64,000 nt of DNA, from contig MLAX01000002.1 of the NCBI GenBank assembly GCA_001890945.1, positions 124,001 through 188,000 on the forward strand, written 5' to 3'. Below the pieces are notes generated by a model that saw nothing but the letters and a program-made list of their open reading frames with translations, had not been told where the DNA came from and made no database searches. Source of the DNA: Alphaproteobacteria bacterium AO1-B (GTDB taxonomy: Bacteria > Pseudomonadota > Alphaproteobacteria > Rhizobiales > Stappiaceae). Shown piece after piece: positions 17,001-24,880 of the stretch. Both the position numbers and the translations under genes were made by a program. Position 1 is the stretch's first letter; the number at the start of each line of letters is the position of its first letter.

Positions 17001-17325
17001 CGGTACCGGCTATGGATCCCTCAAACACCTTTTGCGGCTGCCGATCAACAAAGTGAAAATAGACAAGTCCTTCGTCGAAAACCTTGATACGAGTGAAAGC
17101 GCGGCCACAATCGTCAAAACAACCATTATTCTGGCAAAGAGCCTTGGTATGGGCGTTGTTGCTGAAGGCGTCGAAACCCGGGCACAGCGAAATTTTCTAA
17201 TTGAGGCCGGGTGTTCGGATATCCAGGGTTTTCTGATCAGCAAACCGGATGACCTGGTTAATGCGTACCAGGCTGCTTTGGATGCTGAGCAGGATGACCG
17301 CCCGGAAAGCTCCTGGAGCATTTAG
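14065..17325 (+). CDS. Multi-PAS diguanylate cyclase/phosphodiesterase (GGDEF-EAL)
   Basis: 1086 aa, no membrane segment. Five PAS-type sensor domains in a row (about 22-140, 145-260, 265-380, 385-500, 505-640), then GGDEF (about 640-800) and EAL (about 815-1070). The cyclase motif is intact (RLGGDEFAF). The RxxD inhibitory site is missing: the residues before it are Gly-rich (QAGGG). The EAL domain keeps FEALARW, INLSTSQL, EITETVLL, DDFGTGYGSL and VVAEGVET, so both activities are possible. PAS3 resembles LOV but has Pro at the Cys position. GTG 14065 and ATG 14071 are both plausible starts; ribosome site weak. Makes or degrades c-di-GMP in response to cytosolic signals. Confidence 0.9.
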   Translation: MPMKQPAQFDEKSRFEAPEYDLLRAAYENLPQPAWVFDRAGRYVFQNKLDREAFGNLIGKRADETRMPKEQVELWATMHKNVLAGETVHCMTETETRHGRIMSETTLVPLIIGGRIVGGIGVATDKTALVAAERQKAAAQARLETLLALSSDWLWEADAEHRLTRIQGDDGLMVKQFPDWTGSKLWEIIEDKADLDGNPAKLRDVLTNRQAIEGFICELRGRDGSASHFEVHGEPRYDSKGNFLGHWGVARDVTRREALTRRLKFADQIINATRTPVVIGDADGAIEWVNPAFEELTGYSLAEVSGRKPGHFLRCRETDPKTAARLTAAINAGEPVRETILNQSKTGRKYWLDLEIRPLRNEVGDVTGFMAIEGDVTDLVESRQRLQAIVDNVTAGVVLHGQNGEIIAANPEACRLLHMSEAQMRGQEIMDPTWGTIFPDGRPMTGEEMPSTVALRTGEPVMNQIVGVKRPDGGVQWLRVNARPTRSTPTGEQEVVASFVDITAEENHKRELEEARTLLRDVIETIPDAVVAFDSNDRLIMCNQAYRSNYADTAPAIEDGVTFREMLMHGLDIGLYADAGDTPEKQERWLKRRLESYRNPKSILVEKLTDGRWVQIRERVSDRGVSVGVRTDVTSLKRAEEEIRRIADTDSLTGAANRNVMIRELSKIAERAKAASESALFGIVDLDQFKSVNDTLGHDAGDLLLQETVARLERFVDQAGGGTVARLGGDEFAFIVPGLGGLDGGLSDMPGLHAALCQPVQLGSRTIPSTVSMGLARVPADGDTSTEIFKSADLALYQAKASGRNGWRCYDELYRRSLERRQDLAQGLKAAIANDQITVAYQPQVEAATGRLVGFEALARWAQNGTPVSPAEFVAIAEDAGLGVPLGCAVIKAACRDFAKLIDEGFDPGRLAINLSTSQLCDPEFPDRVARQLDNLKVLRGRLEFEITETVLLDQRFEEIHRNLVRLHEFGVLISLDDFGTGYGSLKHLLRLPINKVKIDKSFVENLDTSESAATIVKTTIILAKSLGMGVVAEGVETRAQRNFLIEAGCSDIQGFLISKPDDLVNAYQAALDAEQDDRPESSWSI

Positions 17326-17441
17326 GCACGTTTCGATTGTTCATCGGCTGAAATGGTTTTGCGAATCGAGCGGGGTTAGCGGATACCTAGGAGATGGCAA
17401 AGCACACCTGCGAACGATTGTTTTCAGTACCCATACCCCGG

Positions 17442-17732
17442 ATGAAGGTCCTTATTGCTCTGGTCGCGCTCCTTTTGTGGCCGCCGGTTGTCCATTCGCA
17501 AGAGTTTACGCCAAACAAGTCTTCGCTTGGTTCTTTGACCTGTCAGCAGCTTTGGTATGTGGAGCAGGAAGTGTTGGCAGAAGGCCGCGTATGCTTGAAG
17601 AGCCGGCGGGCACAAAATGCGTTCAAACGAGCCAAGCCTTGCATTTCCGATGAGGAAAGAATTTTGCCGGCGAAGGCAAGGGACTATCTCTCAGCGGTGC
17701 GGGAAACGGCAACTTTTAAGAAGTGTTCCTGA
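17442..17732 (+). CDS. Secreted small Cys-containing protein (YARHG-like)
   Basis: 96 aa from ATG 17442. Signal peptide MKVLIALVALLLWPPVVHSQ, then a short domain with LGSLTCQQLWYVEQEVLAEG, CLKSRRAQNAF, CISDEE and a final KKCS. The Leu-Trp-Tyr-x-x-Glu/Asn block resembles YARHG domains of extracellular bacterial proteins. Four Cys may form disulphides. Longer N-terminal frame lacks a ribosome site. Function unknown. Confidence 0.6.
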   Translation: MKVLIALVALLLWPPVVHSQEFTPNKSSLGSLTCQQLWYVEQEVLAEGRVCLKSRRAQNAFKRAKPCISDEERILPAKARDYLSAVRETATFKKCS

Positions 17733-17873
17733 CTAGACGGGTTTTCGTTAAGTCTGTGGACCTCCATCGCTTTTCCGGTGGCGCTTTTGTGCATCTGCCG
17801 TTAATTCTGGAGGCACCTGCAAATAGGATGCAGCTGCGTCCGGCAAGAACGCACGGAACAAAGGGAGGGCAAA

Positions 17874-19289
17874 ATGAGCAATGCTGCCGAGCTTGATATG
17901 CCCCCTTTACCGGAGCTGCAGATCCCGGTTCGCGACGAGGACGAACGGCTTAATCCGGACTTCATAGCGGCCGTAGAAACCGCAATCGCGGCGGAAGACA
18001 AATCCGGGCTGTCAGCAATTGCAGCTGATTTGCACGAAGCAGACACGGGCGACCTACTTGAGGCCTTAAATCCGGATGACCGGGCCGCCTTCATCCGGCT
18101 TCTCGGCGAGGATTTTGACTACACCGCCTTGACGGAGACGGACGAGGCGGTCCGTCTGCAGCTTCTGGAAGACCTGCCGAACGAAGTCATCGCGGAAGGG
18201 CTTGGCGAACTTGATTCTGATGACGCGGTCTACATCCTTGAAGATCTGGACGAAGACGACCAAGCGGCAATCCTTGAAGAACTGCCCTATGCGGACAGGG
18301 CCCAGCTCAAAAAGGCGCTGGATTATCCGGAAGACAGCGCCGGCCGCCGCATGCAAAGTGAGTTCATCGCGGTAGCGCCGTTCTGGACCGTTGGCCAGAC
18401 CATCGATTACATGCGCGAAGCCCGGGATCTCCCGGATGACTTTTATGAGATCTACGTTGTCGACCCCTCGTTCAAACTGTTGGGGTCTGTCCATCTCGAC
18501 AAGATCTTGAGAACCAAGCGGCGCGAAAAAGTCACCTCGATCATGGCCGAGCGGCTGGACGCCGTCCAGGCGACGGAAGATCAGGAAGAGGTCGCACGCC
18601 GGTTCGAACGCTACAATCTTGTATCTTCTGCGGTGGTTGATGAGAATGACCGGCTCGTTGGCGTTTTGACTGTCGATGACATCGTTGATGTCATCCAGGA
18701 AGAAGCAGAGGAAGATCTGCGTGCCCTCGCCGGAGTGGGCGACGAGGAAATTTCGGACAATGTCATGACCATTGCGAGGTCCCGGTTGACCTGGCTGGTT
18801 GTCAATCTTGGCACCGCGGTCCTGGCGTCTGTCGTGATCGCGCTGTTCGAGGACACAATCGAAGCGATGGTTGCACTTGCCGTTCTGATGCCGATCGTGG
18901 CGTCGATGGGGGGCAATGCTGGCACCCAGACGATGACCGTTGCCGTCCGGGGTATCGCGACCCAGGAACTCAGCGCCCGGAACCTTATGCGGGTTCTTAA
19001 TCGCGAGGTCCTCGTCAGCTTTTTGAACGGACTGGCATTGGCCGTCCTGATCGGTGTGACCGCCTGGTTGTGGTTTTCAAGCGTCGGGCTTGGCGTTGTG
19101 ATCGGCAGCGCCATCGTGATCAATATGCTGTTTGCCGGTTTGTCCGGCCTATTGATCCCGATCGCCCTTGATCGGCTCAATATTGATCCGGCAATCGCAT
19201 CCAGTGTGTTCGTGACAACCGTGACGGACGTCGTCGGTTTCTTCGCCTTTCTCGGCATTGCCGCACTCTGGTTTGGCTTGCCGTTTTAA
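17874..19289 (+). CDS. mgtE: Magnesium transporter MgtE
   Basis: 471 aa, the usual length. The acidic MgtE N-domain (LHEADTGDLLEALNPDDRAA; YILEDLDEDDQAAILEELPY) is followed by two CBS domains (about 160-290: FYEIYVVDPSFKLLG; VDENDRLVGVLTVDDIVD) and five membrane helices. The pore-lining signatures MPIVASMGGNAGTQ and VTDVVGFFAF are present. Channel for Mg2+ in the inner membrane, gated by Mg2+ bound to the N and CBS domains. GGGAGG precedes the ATG. Confidence 0.95.
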   Translation: MSNAAELDMPPLPELQIPVRDEDERLNPDFIAAVETAIAAEDKSGLSAIAADLHEADTGDLLEALNPDDRAAFIRLLGEDFDYTALTETDEAVRLQLLEDLPNEVIAEGLGELDSDDAVYILEDLDEDDQAAILEELPYADRAQLKKALDYPEDSAGRRMQSEFIAVAPFWTVGQTIDYMREARDLPDDFYEIYVVDPSFKLLGSVHLDKILRTKRREKVTSIMAERLDAVQATEDQEEVARRFERYNLVSSAVVDENDRLVGVLTVDDIVDVIQEEAEEDLRALAGVGDEEISDNVMTIARSRLTWLVVNLGTAVLASVVIALFEDTIEAMVALAVLMPIVASMGGNAGTQTMTVAVRGIATQELSARNLMRVLNREVLVSFLNGLALAVLIGVTAWLWFSSVGLGVVIGSAIVINMLFAGLSGLLIPIALDRLNIDPAIASSVFVTTVTDVVGFFAFLGIAALWFGLPF

Positions 19290-19307
19290 GCATCCGAAGA
19301 CCTTGCG

Positions 19308-20048
19308 TCAGTTGAGGTCAGTGTTTCTGAGGTTATCCCGCAACTTCATGATCTTGGTTTGAAGATCCACAATCTCCTCAAGGCTCAGGCCTGTTGACGA
19401 GAAAATGCACTCTGCAAAATGTTCGGTCTTCTTTTGAAGGTTTCGGCCCTTTCGGGTGAGCTTCAGGATCACCTGCCGTTCGTCCTTGGTGGAACGGGTG
19501 CGGGTGAGGAGACCCATGGCTTCCAGGCGTTTCAACAGCGGTGTGAGCGTGTTGGTGTCCAACTGAAGTTTTTGCGTGATCGCCCCGACCGGGACGTTGT
19601 TCTTGTCCCACAAGACAGTCATGGCAAGAAACTGCGGATACGTCAGACCGACGTCTTTCAGCAACGTTTTATAGACACCGTGCATCGCATGGTTCGCCGA
19701 ATAGAGCGAAAAGCACAGATACTTGTCGAGCGGCAGCGGGCCATCAGGACGGATCTCCAGTGTGCCGATGCCGTCGGATTTCTCGCCGTTTTCAATTGGA
19801 TTTTCTACGGCTGCGTCCGATATGTTCGCCGGAACGTCACCGGTTTCATCTTCTGGATCAGTGCTTTCAACTGCTTCCACATTCGAAGCTAAGGCTGCCG
19901 TTTCAGTGGTCTTTTTGGCCTTCCGTTTCTTCGGCTTGGAAGACTTTTCCGGCGCAGCTGACTTCTTGTCTTTTTTGGGTTTTTCATCTTCGGGCGCATT
20001 GAAGCCGATTGCGTCCAGAAGAGACATTTGATTGGTCGTCGTGCTCAT
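19308..20048 (-). CDS. ohrR: OhrR-type MarR regulator with long N-terminal extension
   Basis: 246 aa. Residues about 100-246 are an OhrR-like MarR domain: DKYLCFSLYSANHAMHG carries the peroxide-sensing Cys112, then LTYPQFLAMTVLW, the recognition region TNTLTPLLKRLEAMG and the wing TRSTKDERQVIL. About 100 extra N-terminal residues are Lys/Glu/Ala-rich and probably disordered; ordinary OhrR is about 140-150 aa. Divergent from ohr across a palindrome, so it should repress both genes until its Cys is oxidised by organic hydroperoxide. ATG 20048 chosen; an upstream start is unlikely. Confidence 0.9.
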   Translation of the reverse strand: MSTTTNQMSLLDAIGFNAPEDEKPKKDKKSAAPEKSSKPKKRKAKKTTETAALASNVEAVESTDPEDETGDVPANISDAAVENPIENGEKSDGIGTLEIRPDGPLPLDKYLCFSLYSANHAMHGVYKTLLKDVGLTYPQFLAMTVLWDKNNVPVGAITQKLQLDTNTLTPLLKRLEAMGLLTRTRSTKDERQVILKLTRKGRNLQKKTEHFAECIFSSTGLSLEEIVDLQTKIMKLRDNLRNTDLN

Positions 20049-20123
20049 AATCCGCCTTATAAATCGCGCGCGACTTGATCGCAACCTGTTGACGTTTTTG
20101 CCAGTGCAGCTTATGTGGGTAAA

Positions 20124-20143
20124 TTATATCGTGTGCGATATAA
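20124..20143. promoter_or_regulatory. OhrR operator candidate
   Basis: TTATATCG-TGTG-CGATATAA is a perfect 8-bp-arm palindrome midway between the divergent ohrR and ohr starts. Its position and form suit a MarR/OhrR dimer controlling both promoters. Confidence 0.75.
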
Positions 20144-20193
20144 AATTGTGCCTTCGGGCAAATCCAGTTTTCACGTTGTAAGGGAATGATGAG

Positions 20194-20619
20194 ATGAGCG
20201 TTGAAGTGCTTTATGAAACGAAAGCAAAGGCAACCGGCGGGCGCGATGGAACGGTTGAAACCCTTACCGGATCGTTCAAGACCAAGCTGACGACGCCGAA
20301 AGAACTCGGTGGTGCCGGAGGTGAAGGCAACAACCCGGAGGAGCTTTTTGCGTCCGGTTACGCAGCCTGTTTCATCGGCGCCATGAAATTCGTTGGCAGC
20401 CAGGAAAAAATCGCGGTCCCAGCAGACACATCCATCACCGCGACAGTCGGCATTGGCCCGAGATCCGAGGGGGGATTTGGTTTGGAGGTCGCGCTGGAAG
20501 TCTCGGTCCCGGGCATGGACAGGGCTGAGGCCGAAGCGCTGGTCGCCAAAGCGCATGAGGTATGCCCGTACTCCAATGCGACCCGTGGCAACATCGACGT
20601 AAAATTGTCGGTCGTTTGA
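20194..20619 (+). CDS. ohr: Organic hydroperoxide resistance protein Ohr
   Basis: 141 aa. OsmC/Ohr-family thiol peroxidase that reduces organic and fatty-acid hydroperoxides with dihydrolipoamide-linked reductant. Both catalytic Cys are present: Cys59 in [12 protein letters not shown] and Cys124 in [13 protein letters not shown], plus the conserved N-terminal Gly-rich segment. Cytosolic. Divergently paired with ohrR. AAGGGA upstream of the start. Confidence 0.95.
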   Translation: MSVEVLYETKAKATGGRDGTVETLTGSFKTKLTTPKELGGAGGEGNNPEELFASGYAACFIGAMKFVGSQEKIAVPADTSITATVGIGPRSEGGFGLEVALEVSVPGMDRAEAEALVAKAHEVCPYSNATRGNIDVKLSVV

Positions 20620-20626
20620 CTTGTGT

Positions 20627-20654
20627 GCCGGCTCACCCTGGTCGGTGAGCCGGC
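20627..20654 (+). terminator. Strong hairpin after ohr
   Basis: A perfect 11-bp stem GCCGGCTCACC / GGTGAGCCGGC with a 6-nt loop lies 7 bp after the stop codon. It is followed only by CTCTCCTT, so termination is likely but not a textbook T-tract. Confidence 0.55.
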
Positions 20655-20675
20655 CTCTCCTTGAAGGTATTTACA

Positions 20676-20969
20676 ATGATGGCCGGAAACCTGTTCGTGG
20701 TTGATCTGACTTACATCGCCGATCTTTCCAAAATTGATGCGTTGATTGAACCTCACCGGGCTTTCTTGAAGTCCGGTTATGATCGAGGCGTGTTTTTAGC
20801 ATCTGGACCGAAGGAACCACGGACGGGTGGTGTTATTCTTGCCCGCTCGGACACCCGAGCAGAACTTGAAAAACTGATTGACCAAGACCCATTCAAGCAA
20901 GAGGACGTTGCTGAGTATCGGATCACGGAATTTAATCCGGTGATGAAAGCCGAAAACGCGCTGCTTTGA
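20676..20969 (+). CDS. YciI family protein
   Basis: 97 aa ferredoxin-like alpha/beta fold of the YciI/YCII family: LFVVDLTYIADLSKID, PHRAFLKSGYDRGVFLASGP (conserved His and Gly-Pro), GGVILARSD and a C-terminal DPF..E..A.Y.I.EF pattern. AAGG lies 8 nt before ATG 20676. Substrate unknown; a related but distinct YCII-like gene (DGPF) occurs at 27.3 kb. Confidence 0.8.
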   Translation: MMAGNLFVVDLTYIADLSKIDALIEPHRAFLKSGYDRGVFLASGPKEPRTGGVILARSDTRAELEKLIDQDPFKQEDVAEYRITEFNPVMKAENALL

Positions 20970-21075
20970 CGTGTAATTGTGCCTGGCAGCTGGTGCTGGT
21001 CCCATTTTCACCTGCCAGGCACTCCTGCGAAGTCGCTCCAACAAGATGAGATAAACGACACGCATACCTGCTTTG

Positions 21076-23040
21076 CTAACCTGGGAAGCGGCTCTGATTG
21101 GTTGAATGCTCACTGGCGATTGGGGGAGGGGTCTGAAGTCTGATGTTTCGGGCGAGGGGATAACAATCGCTCAGTTTGCGTTTTGTCTCATCGATGACGT
21201 TAGGGATCATGTCACGAGAGTTTGCCGGCTCACGCACTGGAATGAACGTTACGGACCGGCTCCATGGCACAAAGTCCTGGCCCATCGTTAGCTGAGGGGT
21301 GACGCCGCCGAACCTTACGCACGGCACATCCAACACGCCTGCCAAATCAGCAACGTTGGTGTTTGCAGATATAACGACGTCACAAAGATTTATGAGGCAC
21401 GCAAGTGTGTCGAGGTCATTGAAAAGGTCGGCATCCTTGAAGTGGAAAAAGCGGCCCTTGCACTTGGAGGCAATTTTCTCGATCTCTTCGTCAGTGACCT
21501 TGTATTGAAGGTTGATATAGATCGCGTCTTCTTTGTTGATGATTTCAATCATATCGTCTGCGTCCATGTAGTAACGGGCGCGGCTCGCCTTCATGTTCTG
21601 AGATCGCCAACACAGACCGATGATTGGCTTTTCATCATGGCCAGGAACATCGGATAAGATGTTTCGAGCGCGTTCGATATCGGTGGTGTAGACAGTTTCC
21701 CTGACCTTTTCGAAGCTTTTAAGGTCCGGCCTCAGAAATCTTGGCGTGTCACTCAAACAAAATGCCAGGTCGAAGTCTGTTTGTTTTTTTAACTGCCGCG
21801 CAGCCTGTGTTCCGGTGGTTCCGGTAAAGGGACGGACTTCTATTTGCGGAAACGAATTACTGAAGAACGGGACAAACCGTGGCTCGGTTTCGAGGATGAC
21901 TTTTTCCGCGCACTGAGCAAGCTCGGGAATGAGCGAAGCGCCTTTCAACGTGTCTCCGAGGCCTTGATCGGACCATACCAACAACGTCTTGCCTTTCAGA
22001 TCCTCTCCGGTCCAAGAGGGTGCAGGATAGTTTAGAGAAACAGCGCCATTGACGGCCCCGGTGTCAAATCGCGCGCCGTAGTGTTCCCAAGCTTGTTCGA
22101 TATTGCCGCGTCCGAACTCTATGAACGCCCTGAGCCACTGAAACTGGCCAAGTGTTCTTTTGCGCTCCGAAGTGGGTGTCGTATGTTGATGGTGCTTGAT
22201 CCAATCGCGAATGAGTAGATCCGCTTGATCGTAGCGCTCCAGCATCAGCAGGCAATGAACATGCAACTCGCGGCCCTTAGCATCGCTCGGGTTGTTGTTC
22301 GTGCAGAGCTCAAGATACGGCAATGCCTCATAGTTTCTTGACAAATGCAGCAAGAGGTTTGCGAAGCAGAAGGCGATAGCTGTATTTTGTGGCTGATCTA
22401 AAGCTGCTTTGGACAGAATGTTGAAGCACTCAAGGTGTTGTTCCCTTGCAAACTGAATGTCTGCCTTCAGAACGATGAAGTCGGTGTCGTTTGGAGCGGC
22501 TTCCAGGAGATAATCGGCAATCTGTTCAGCCCGTTCGGATTTACTCACTTGCTGGAACGCCTTTGCGCATTGAGCCAGGAATTTGAGGTCCGGCTTCAGC
22601 TTGGCCATTTCTTGGTCAATCAAAGCTTCAGCGTCGTCAAACCGAGCGTGTTTTATGAGCAAAGAAGCTTTCAGAGCATTCGCTTCCACTGATCCTGGAG
22701 CAATTTTGAGCGCTTTATCCAAAATATTGAGGATTGATTGAAGCTCTGCGTTTTTCTTCACCAGGGCTGTGGCGAGTTTTATATGCGCCGCTGGGTCCTC
22801 CGGGGCAAAGCGGACCGCTTTTCGAAAGGCGTCCACCGCTTTTGCCGCCTCGCCATTGCCCAGGTATGCCGAACCCAGGAGAAGATTGACTTGCGGCGAT
22901 TTTGGAAGTTTTTTTGCAAGTGGTTTGAACAGCTTTGCTGCATCCTCGAACTGTTTCGAGTGAAGATATTGAGCTGCTAGGTGTAACTTTTCCTGATAAG
23001 GATTGGCGGCTTTGGTCTTCTTTGAAACGAGCTGTTGCAA
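21076..23040 (-). CDS. TPR protein with glycosyltransferase-like C-terminal domain
   Basis: About 654 aa. The N-terminal half is a series of tetratricopeptide repeats (for example AAQYLHSKQFEDAAKLFKPL, LLGSAYLGNGEAAKAVDAFR, AAHIKLATALVKK). The C-terminal half resembles the GT-B half domain of family 9/41-type enzymes: LLVWSDQGLGDTLKGASLIP, IGLCWRSQ, INLCDVVISANTNVADLAGV, and VPCVRFGG. Such SPINDLY-like proteins may glycosylate flagellin or envelope proteins. No ATG opens this frame; TTG 23040 is my best guess. Longer versions would run antisense through the VOC gene and are not supported. Confidence 0.75.
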   Translation of the reverse strand: MQQLVSKKTKAANPYQEKLHLAAQYLHSKQFEDAAKLFKPLAKKLPKSPQVNLLLGSAYLGNGEAAKAVDAFRKAVRFAPEDPAAHIKLATALVKKNAELQSILNILDKALKIAPGSVEANALKASLLIKHARFDDAEALIDQEMAKLKPDLKFLAQCAKAFQQVSKSERAEQIADYLLEAAPNDTDFIVLKADIQFAREQHLECFNILSKAALDQPQNTAIAFCFANLLLHLSRNYEALPYLELCTNNNPSDAKGRELHVHCLLMLERYDQADLLIRDWIKHHQHTTPTSERKRTLGQFQWLRAFIEFGRGNIEQAWEHYGARFDTGAVNGAVSLNYPAPSWTGEDLKGKTLLVWSDQGLGDTLKGASLIPELAQCAEKVILETEPRFVPFFSNSFPQIEVRPFTGTTGTQAARQLKKQTDFDLAFCLSDTPRFLRPDLKSFEKVRETVYTTDIERARNILSDVPGHDEKPIIGLCWRSQNMKASRARYYMDADDMIEIINKEDAIYINLQYKVTDEEIEKIASKCKGRFFHFKDADLFNDLDTLACLINLCDVVISANTNVADLAGVLDVPCVRFGGVTPQLTMGQDFVPWSRSVTFIPVREPANSRDMIPNVIDETKRKLSDCYPLARNIRLQTPPPIASEHSTNQSRFPG

Positions 23041-23211
23041 TGTTGTGCGTCCATTTGCTTTTGCCAGAAGAGCACCGCTTCCATGCGCAAAACGCTCATC
23101 TTTCTTAGAGCCGTTTTTTCCTCTGGAGCGATAATCTCGGACCAGGCTAATTGGCGGAGCTGACGCGAAGCTGAACTTGGACCCTGCCAGCCACGATGAG
23201 GAGTTAAGCGC

Positions 23212-23634
23212 GTGCGGCCAAAATTGGACGGAATTCTTGAGACTGCGGTCTACGTCGATGACATGGACGCTGCGCATGTCTTTTATGAAGGGGTTTTGGG
23301 CTTGAAGCGCATGGTCGCTGGCGATCGGCTGTTCGCCTACGATGCGGGGCCGGCGCAAACTCTTCTTGTCTTCTACCGTGGACACACTGGAGAGGATGTG
23401 CCAACTCCGGGCGGAATTGTTCCTGGCCATGACACAAGCGGGCATGGGCATTTTGCCTTCCGGATTTCGAATGATCAGCTCGATCCCTGGAGGGATTACC
23501 TCGCATCGAAAGGCGTCGACATCATCAGCGAGGTTGACTGGCCAGCGGGTGGCACGAGCCTTTATTTCAAGGATCCGGACGGCAATATTCTTGAACTCGC
23601 ATCGGCGCCGCTTTGGCCGAATTTTCTGGCCTAA
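23212..23634 (+). CDS. VOC (glyoxalase/bleomycin-resistance fold) family protein
   Basis: 140 aa from GTG 23212 with GAGGAG upstream. Two beta-alpha-beta-beta-beta modules: LETAVYVDDMDAAHVFYEGV at the N-terminus and GHFAFRISNDQLDPW, then YFKDPDGNILELAS near the end, which carries the metal-ligand Glu. Could be a dioxygenase or lyase of the vicinal oxygen chelate superfamily; substrate unknown. Divergent from the TPR gene. Confidence 0.85.
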   Translation: MRPKLDGILETAVYVDDMDAAHVFYEGVLGLKRMVAGDRLFAYDAGPAQTLLVFYRGHTGEDVPTPGGIVPGHDTSGHGHFAFRISNDQLDPWRDYLASKGVDIISEVDWPAGGTSLYFKDPDGNILELASAPLWPNFLA

Positions 23635-23689
23635 ATTATAAAGACTTTTACGCCATGGTGGCCGCTGCATGGGGACGGCGAGGGATGGT

Positions 23690-24400
23690 ATGAAATTCTT
23701 GCAAGCGGTTTTGCGGACATTGTTCTACATTGCCGTCGGTGGTGTGATTTCGATTGCAGGGGCGGCTTTCTTTTTCATGAACTGGGAACCGGACCGGGAC
23801 GATTTTCCTGTGCGCGGCATTGATGTCTCGCATCATCAAGGCGACATCGACTGGGTGAAGGCTGCGCGCGACGACGTTGCCTTCGCTTACATCAAGGCCA
23901 GCGAAGGTGGCGATTTCCGCGACCGGGCATTTGCTGCAAACTGGCAAGCGGCGAGGGCCGCAGGCCTGCCAACGGGGGCTTATCACTTCTTCAGCTTGTG
24001 CAAGGACGGTGCCTCGCAGGCGCGCAACTTTTTGGCCGTCCTGCCGGACGAGCCGGATATGCTGGCACCCGTTGTTGATCTGGAGTTTGAAGGAAACTGT
24101 ACCCGGCGGCCAACAACTGACGAAGTGCTGCAGGAGATAAGCGCCTTTGTTGCGGCGGTGGAACCGATCGCGGGCAAGCGGGTCATATTCTATGCGCCGG
24201 AAGAGTTTTATCGGATGTATTTGAGCGGCAATGGACTGAACCGCAGGCTTTGGGTGCGCTCCATCTGGCATGCGCCGTCCTATGCCTCAGATTGGGTGCT
24301 CTGGCAGTATCACCAGCGCGGGACTGTCGACGGGATTTCCGGCAGCGTTGATTTGAATGTTCTCCAGAACGATTTGTCAGTGGTTGATATTCAAAGTTAA
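23690..24400 (+). CDS. GH25 lysozyme-like muramidase, membrane-anchored
   Basis: 236 aa from ATG 23690 (AGGGA upstream). An N-terminal hydrophobic helix (TLFYIAVGGVISIAGAAFFF) anchors or exports the protein. The GH25 barrel follows: GIDVSHHQGDIDWVKA (catalytic Asp region), FAYIKASEGGDFRD, GAYHFFSLC, LAPVVDLEFEGNC (catalytic Asp/Glu) and WVLWQYHQRGTVDGISG-VDLN at the end. Cleaves peptidoglycan between N-acetylmuramic acid and N-acetylglucosamine; a periplasmic wall-remodelling role fits better than a phage origin, as no phage genes surround it. Confidence 0.9.
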   Translation: MKFLQAVLRTLFYIAVGGVISIAGAAFFFMNWEPDRDDFPVRGIDVSHHQGDIDWVKAARDDVAFAYIKASEGGDFRDRAFAANWQAARAAGLPTGAYHFFSLCKDGASQARNFLAVLPDEPDMLAPVVDLEFEGNCTRRPTTDEVLQEISAFVAAVEPIAGKRVIFYAPEEFYRMYLSGNGLNRRLWVRSIWHAPSYASDWVLWQYHQRGTVDGISGSVDLNVLQNDLSVVDIQS

Positions 24401-24432
24401 AATATTGAAATAAATATCGAAAATAAGATCTA

Positions 24433-24448
24433 TTGACTTTAACGTAAA
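24433..24448 (+). promoter_or_regulatory. LiuR/MerR operator candidate with promoter
   Basis: TTGACTTTAACGTAAA precedes liuR by 31 bp. It combines a -35-like TTGAC with the TTTACGTTAA-type symmetry expected of LiuR sites in proteobacterial branched-chain amino acid regulons. An autoregulated promoter is inferred. Confidence 0.5.
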
Positions 24449-24479
24449 AAGGCGGAAATGTGCCCGCGAAGGATCGGGT

Positions 24480-24878
24480 ATGCAGCGCTATTTTACCATC
24501 ACACAGCTCACGCAAGAGTTCGACATCACCACAAGAACGCTTCGGTTTTATGAGGCGCAGGGGTTGGTGACACCGCAGCGCCGCGGCCGTCAAAGGCTGT
24601 ACACGCCCGGGGACCGAACCCGTATCAAGTTGATTTTGCGTGGCAAACGGTTGGGCTTTTCGCTGGCGGAAGTCAAAGAGTTGATCGGCATGTACGGCAG
24701 TGCACCGGGAGAAGCAGGGCAGCTGAGGCTCCTGATGGAGAAAATTGCCGCACGGCGCGAAGAGCTTTTGGAAAAGCAGCGCGATATTGAATTGACGTTA
24801 CTTGAACTGGAAGAGGTGGAGGCCGGTGCGCTTGCGCGCATGGAAGAGCTATCCCCCGTCACCAGTGAGGAGCGTTGA
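24480..24878 (+). CDS. liuR: MerR-family regulator of leucine/isovalerate catabolism (LiuR-like)
   Basis: 132 aa. MerR helix-turn-helix at the N-terminus (FTITQLTQEFDITTRTLRFY-E-QGL, RRGRQRLYTPGDRTRIKLIL), followed by a coiled-coil dimer helix from about residue 80 to 120. No metal-binding Cys in the C-terminus. Its position at the head of an isovaleryl-CoA dehydrogenase operon identifies it as LiuR rather than another MerR. Stop overlaps the region of the next start (ATG 3 bp later), so translation is coupled. Confidence 0.8.
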   Translation: MQRYFTITQLTQEFDITTRTLRFYEAQGLVTPQRRGRQRLYTPGDRTRIKLILRGKRLGFSLAEVKELIGMYGSAPGEAGQLRLLMEKIAARREELLEKQRDIELTLLELEEVEAGALARMEELSPVTSEER

Positions 24879-24880
24879 AG

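Noticed and set aside
23041..23670. N-terminal extension of the TPR protein up to 23670
   Set aside because: It would run antisense to the whole VOC gene and its sequence lacks TPR character.
23690..24400. GH25 muramidase as a phage lysin marking a prophage
   Set aside because: It has an N-terminal membrane anchor and no phage structural or lysis genes nearby.
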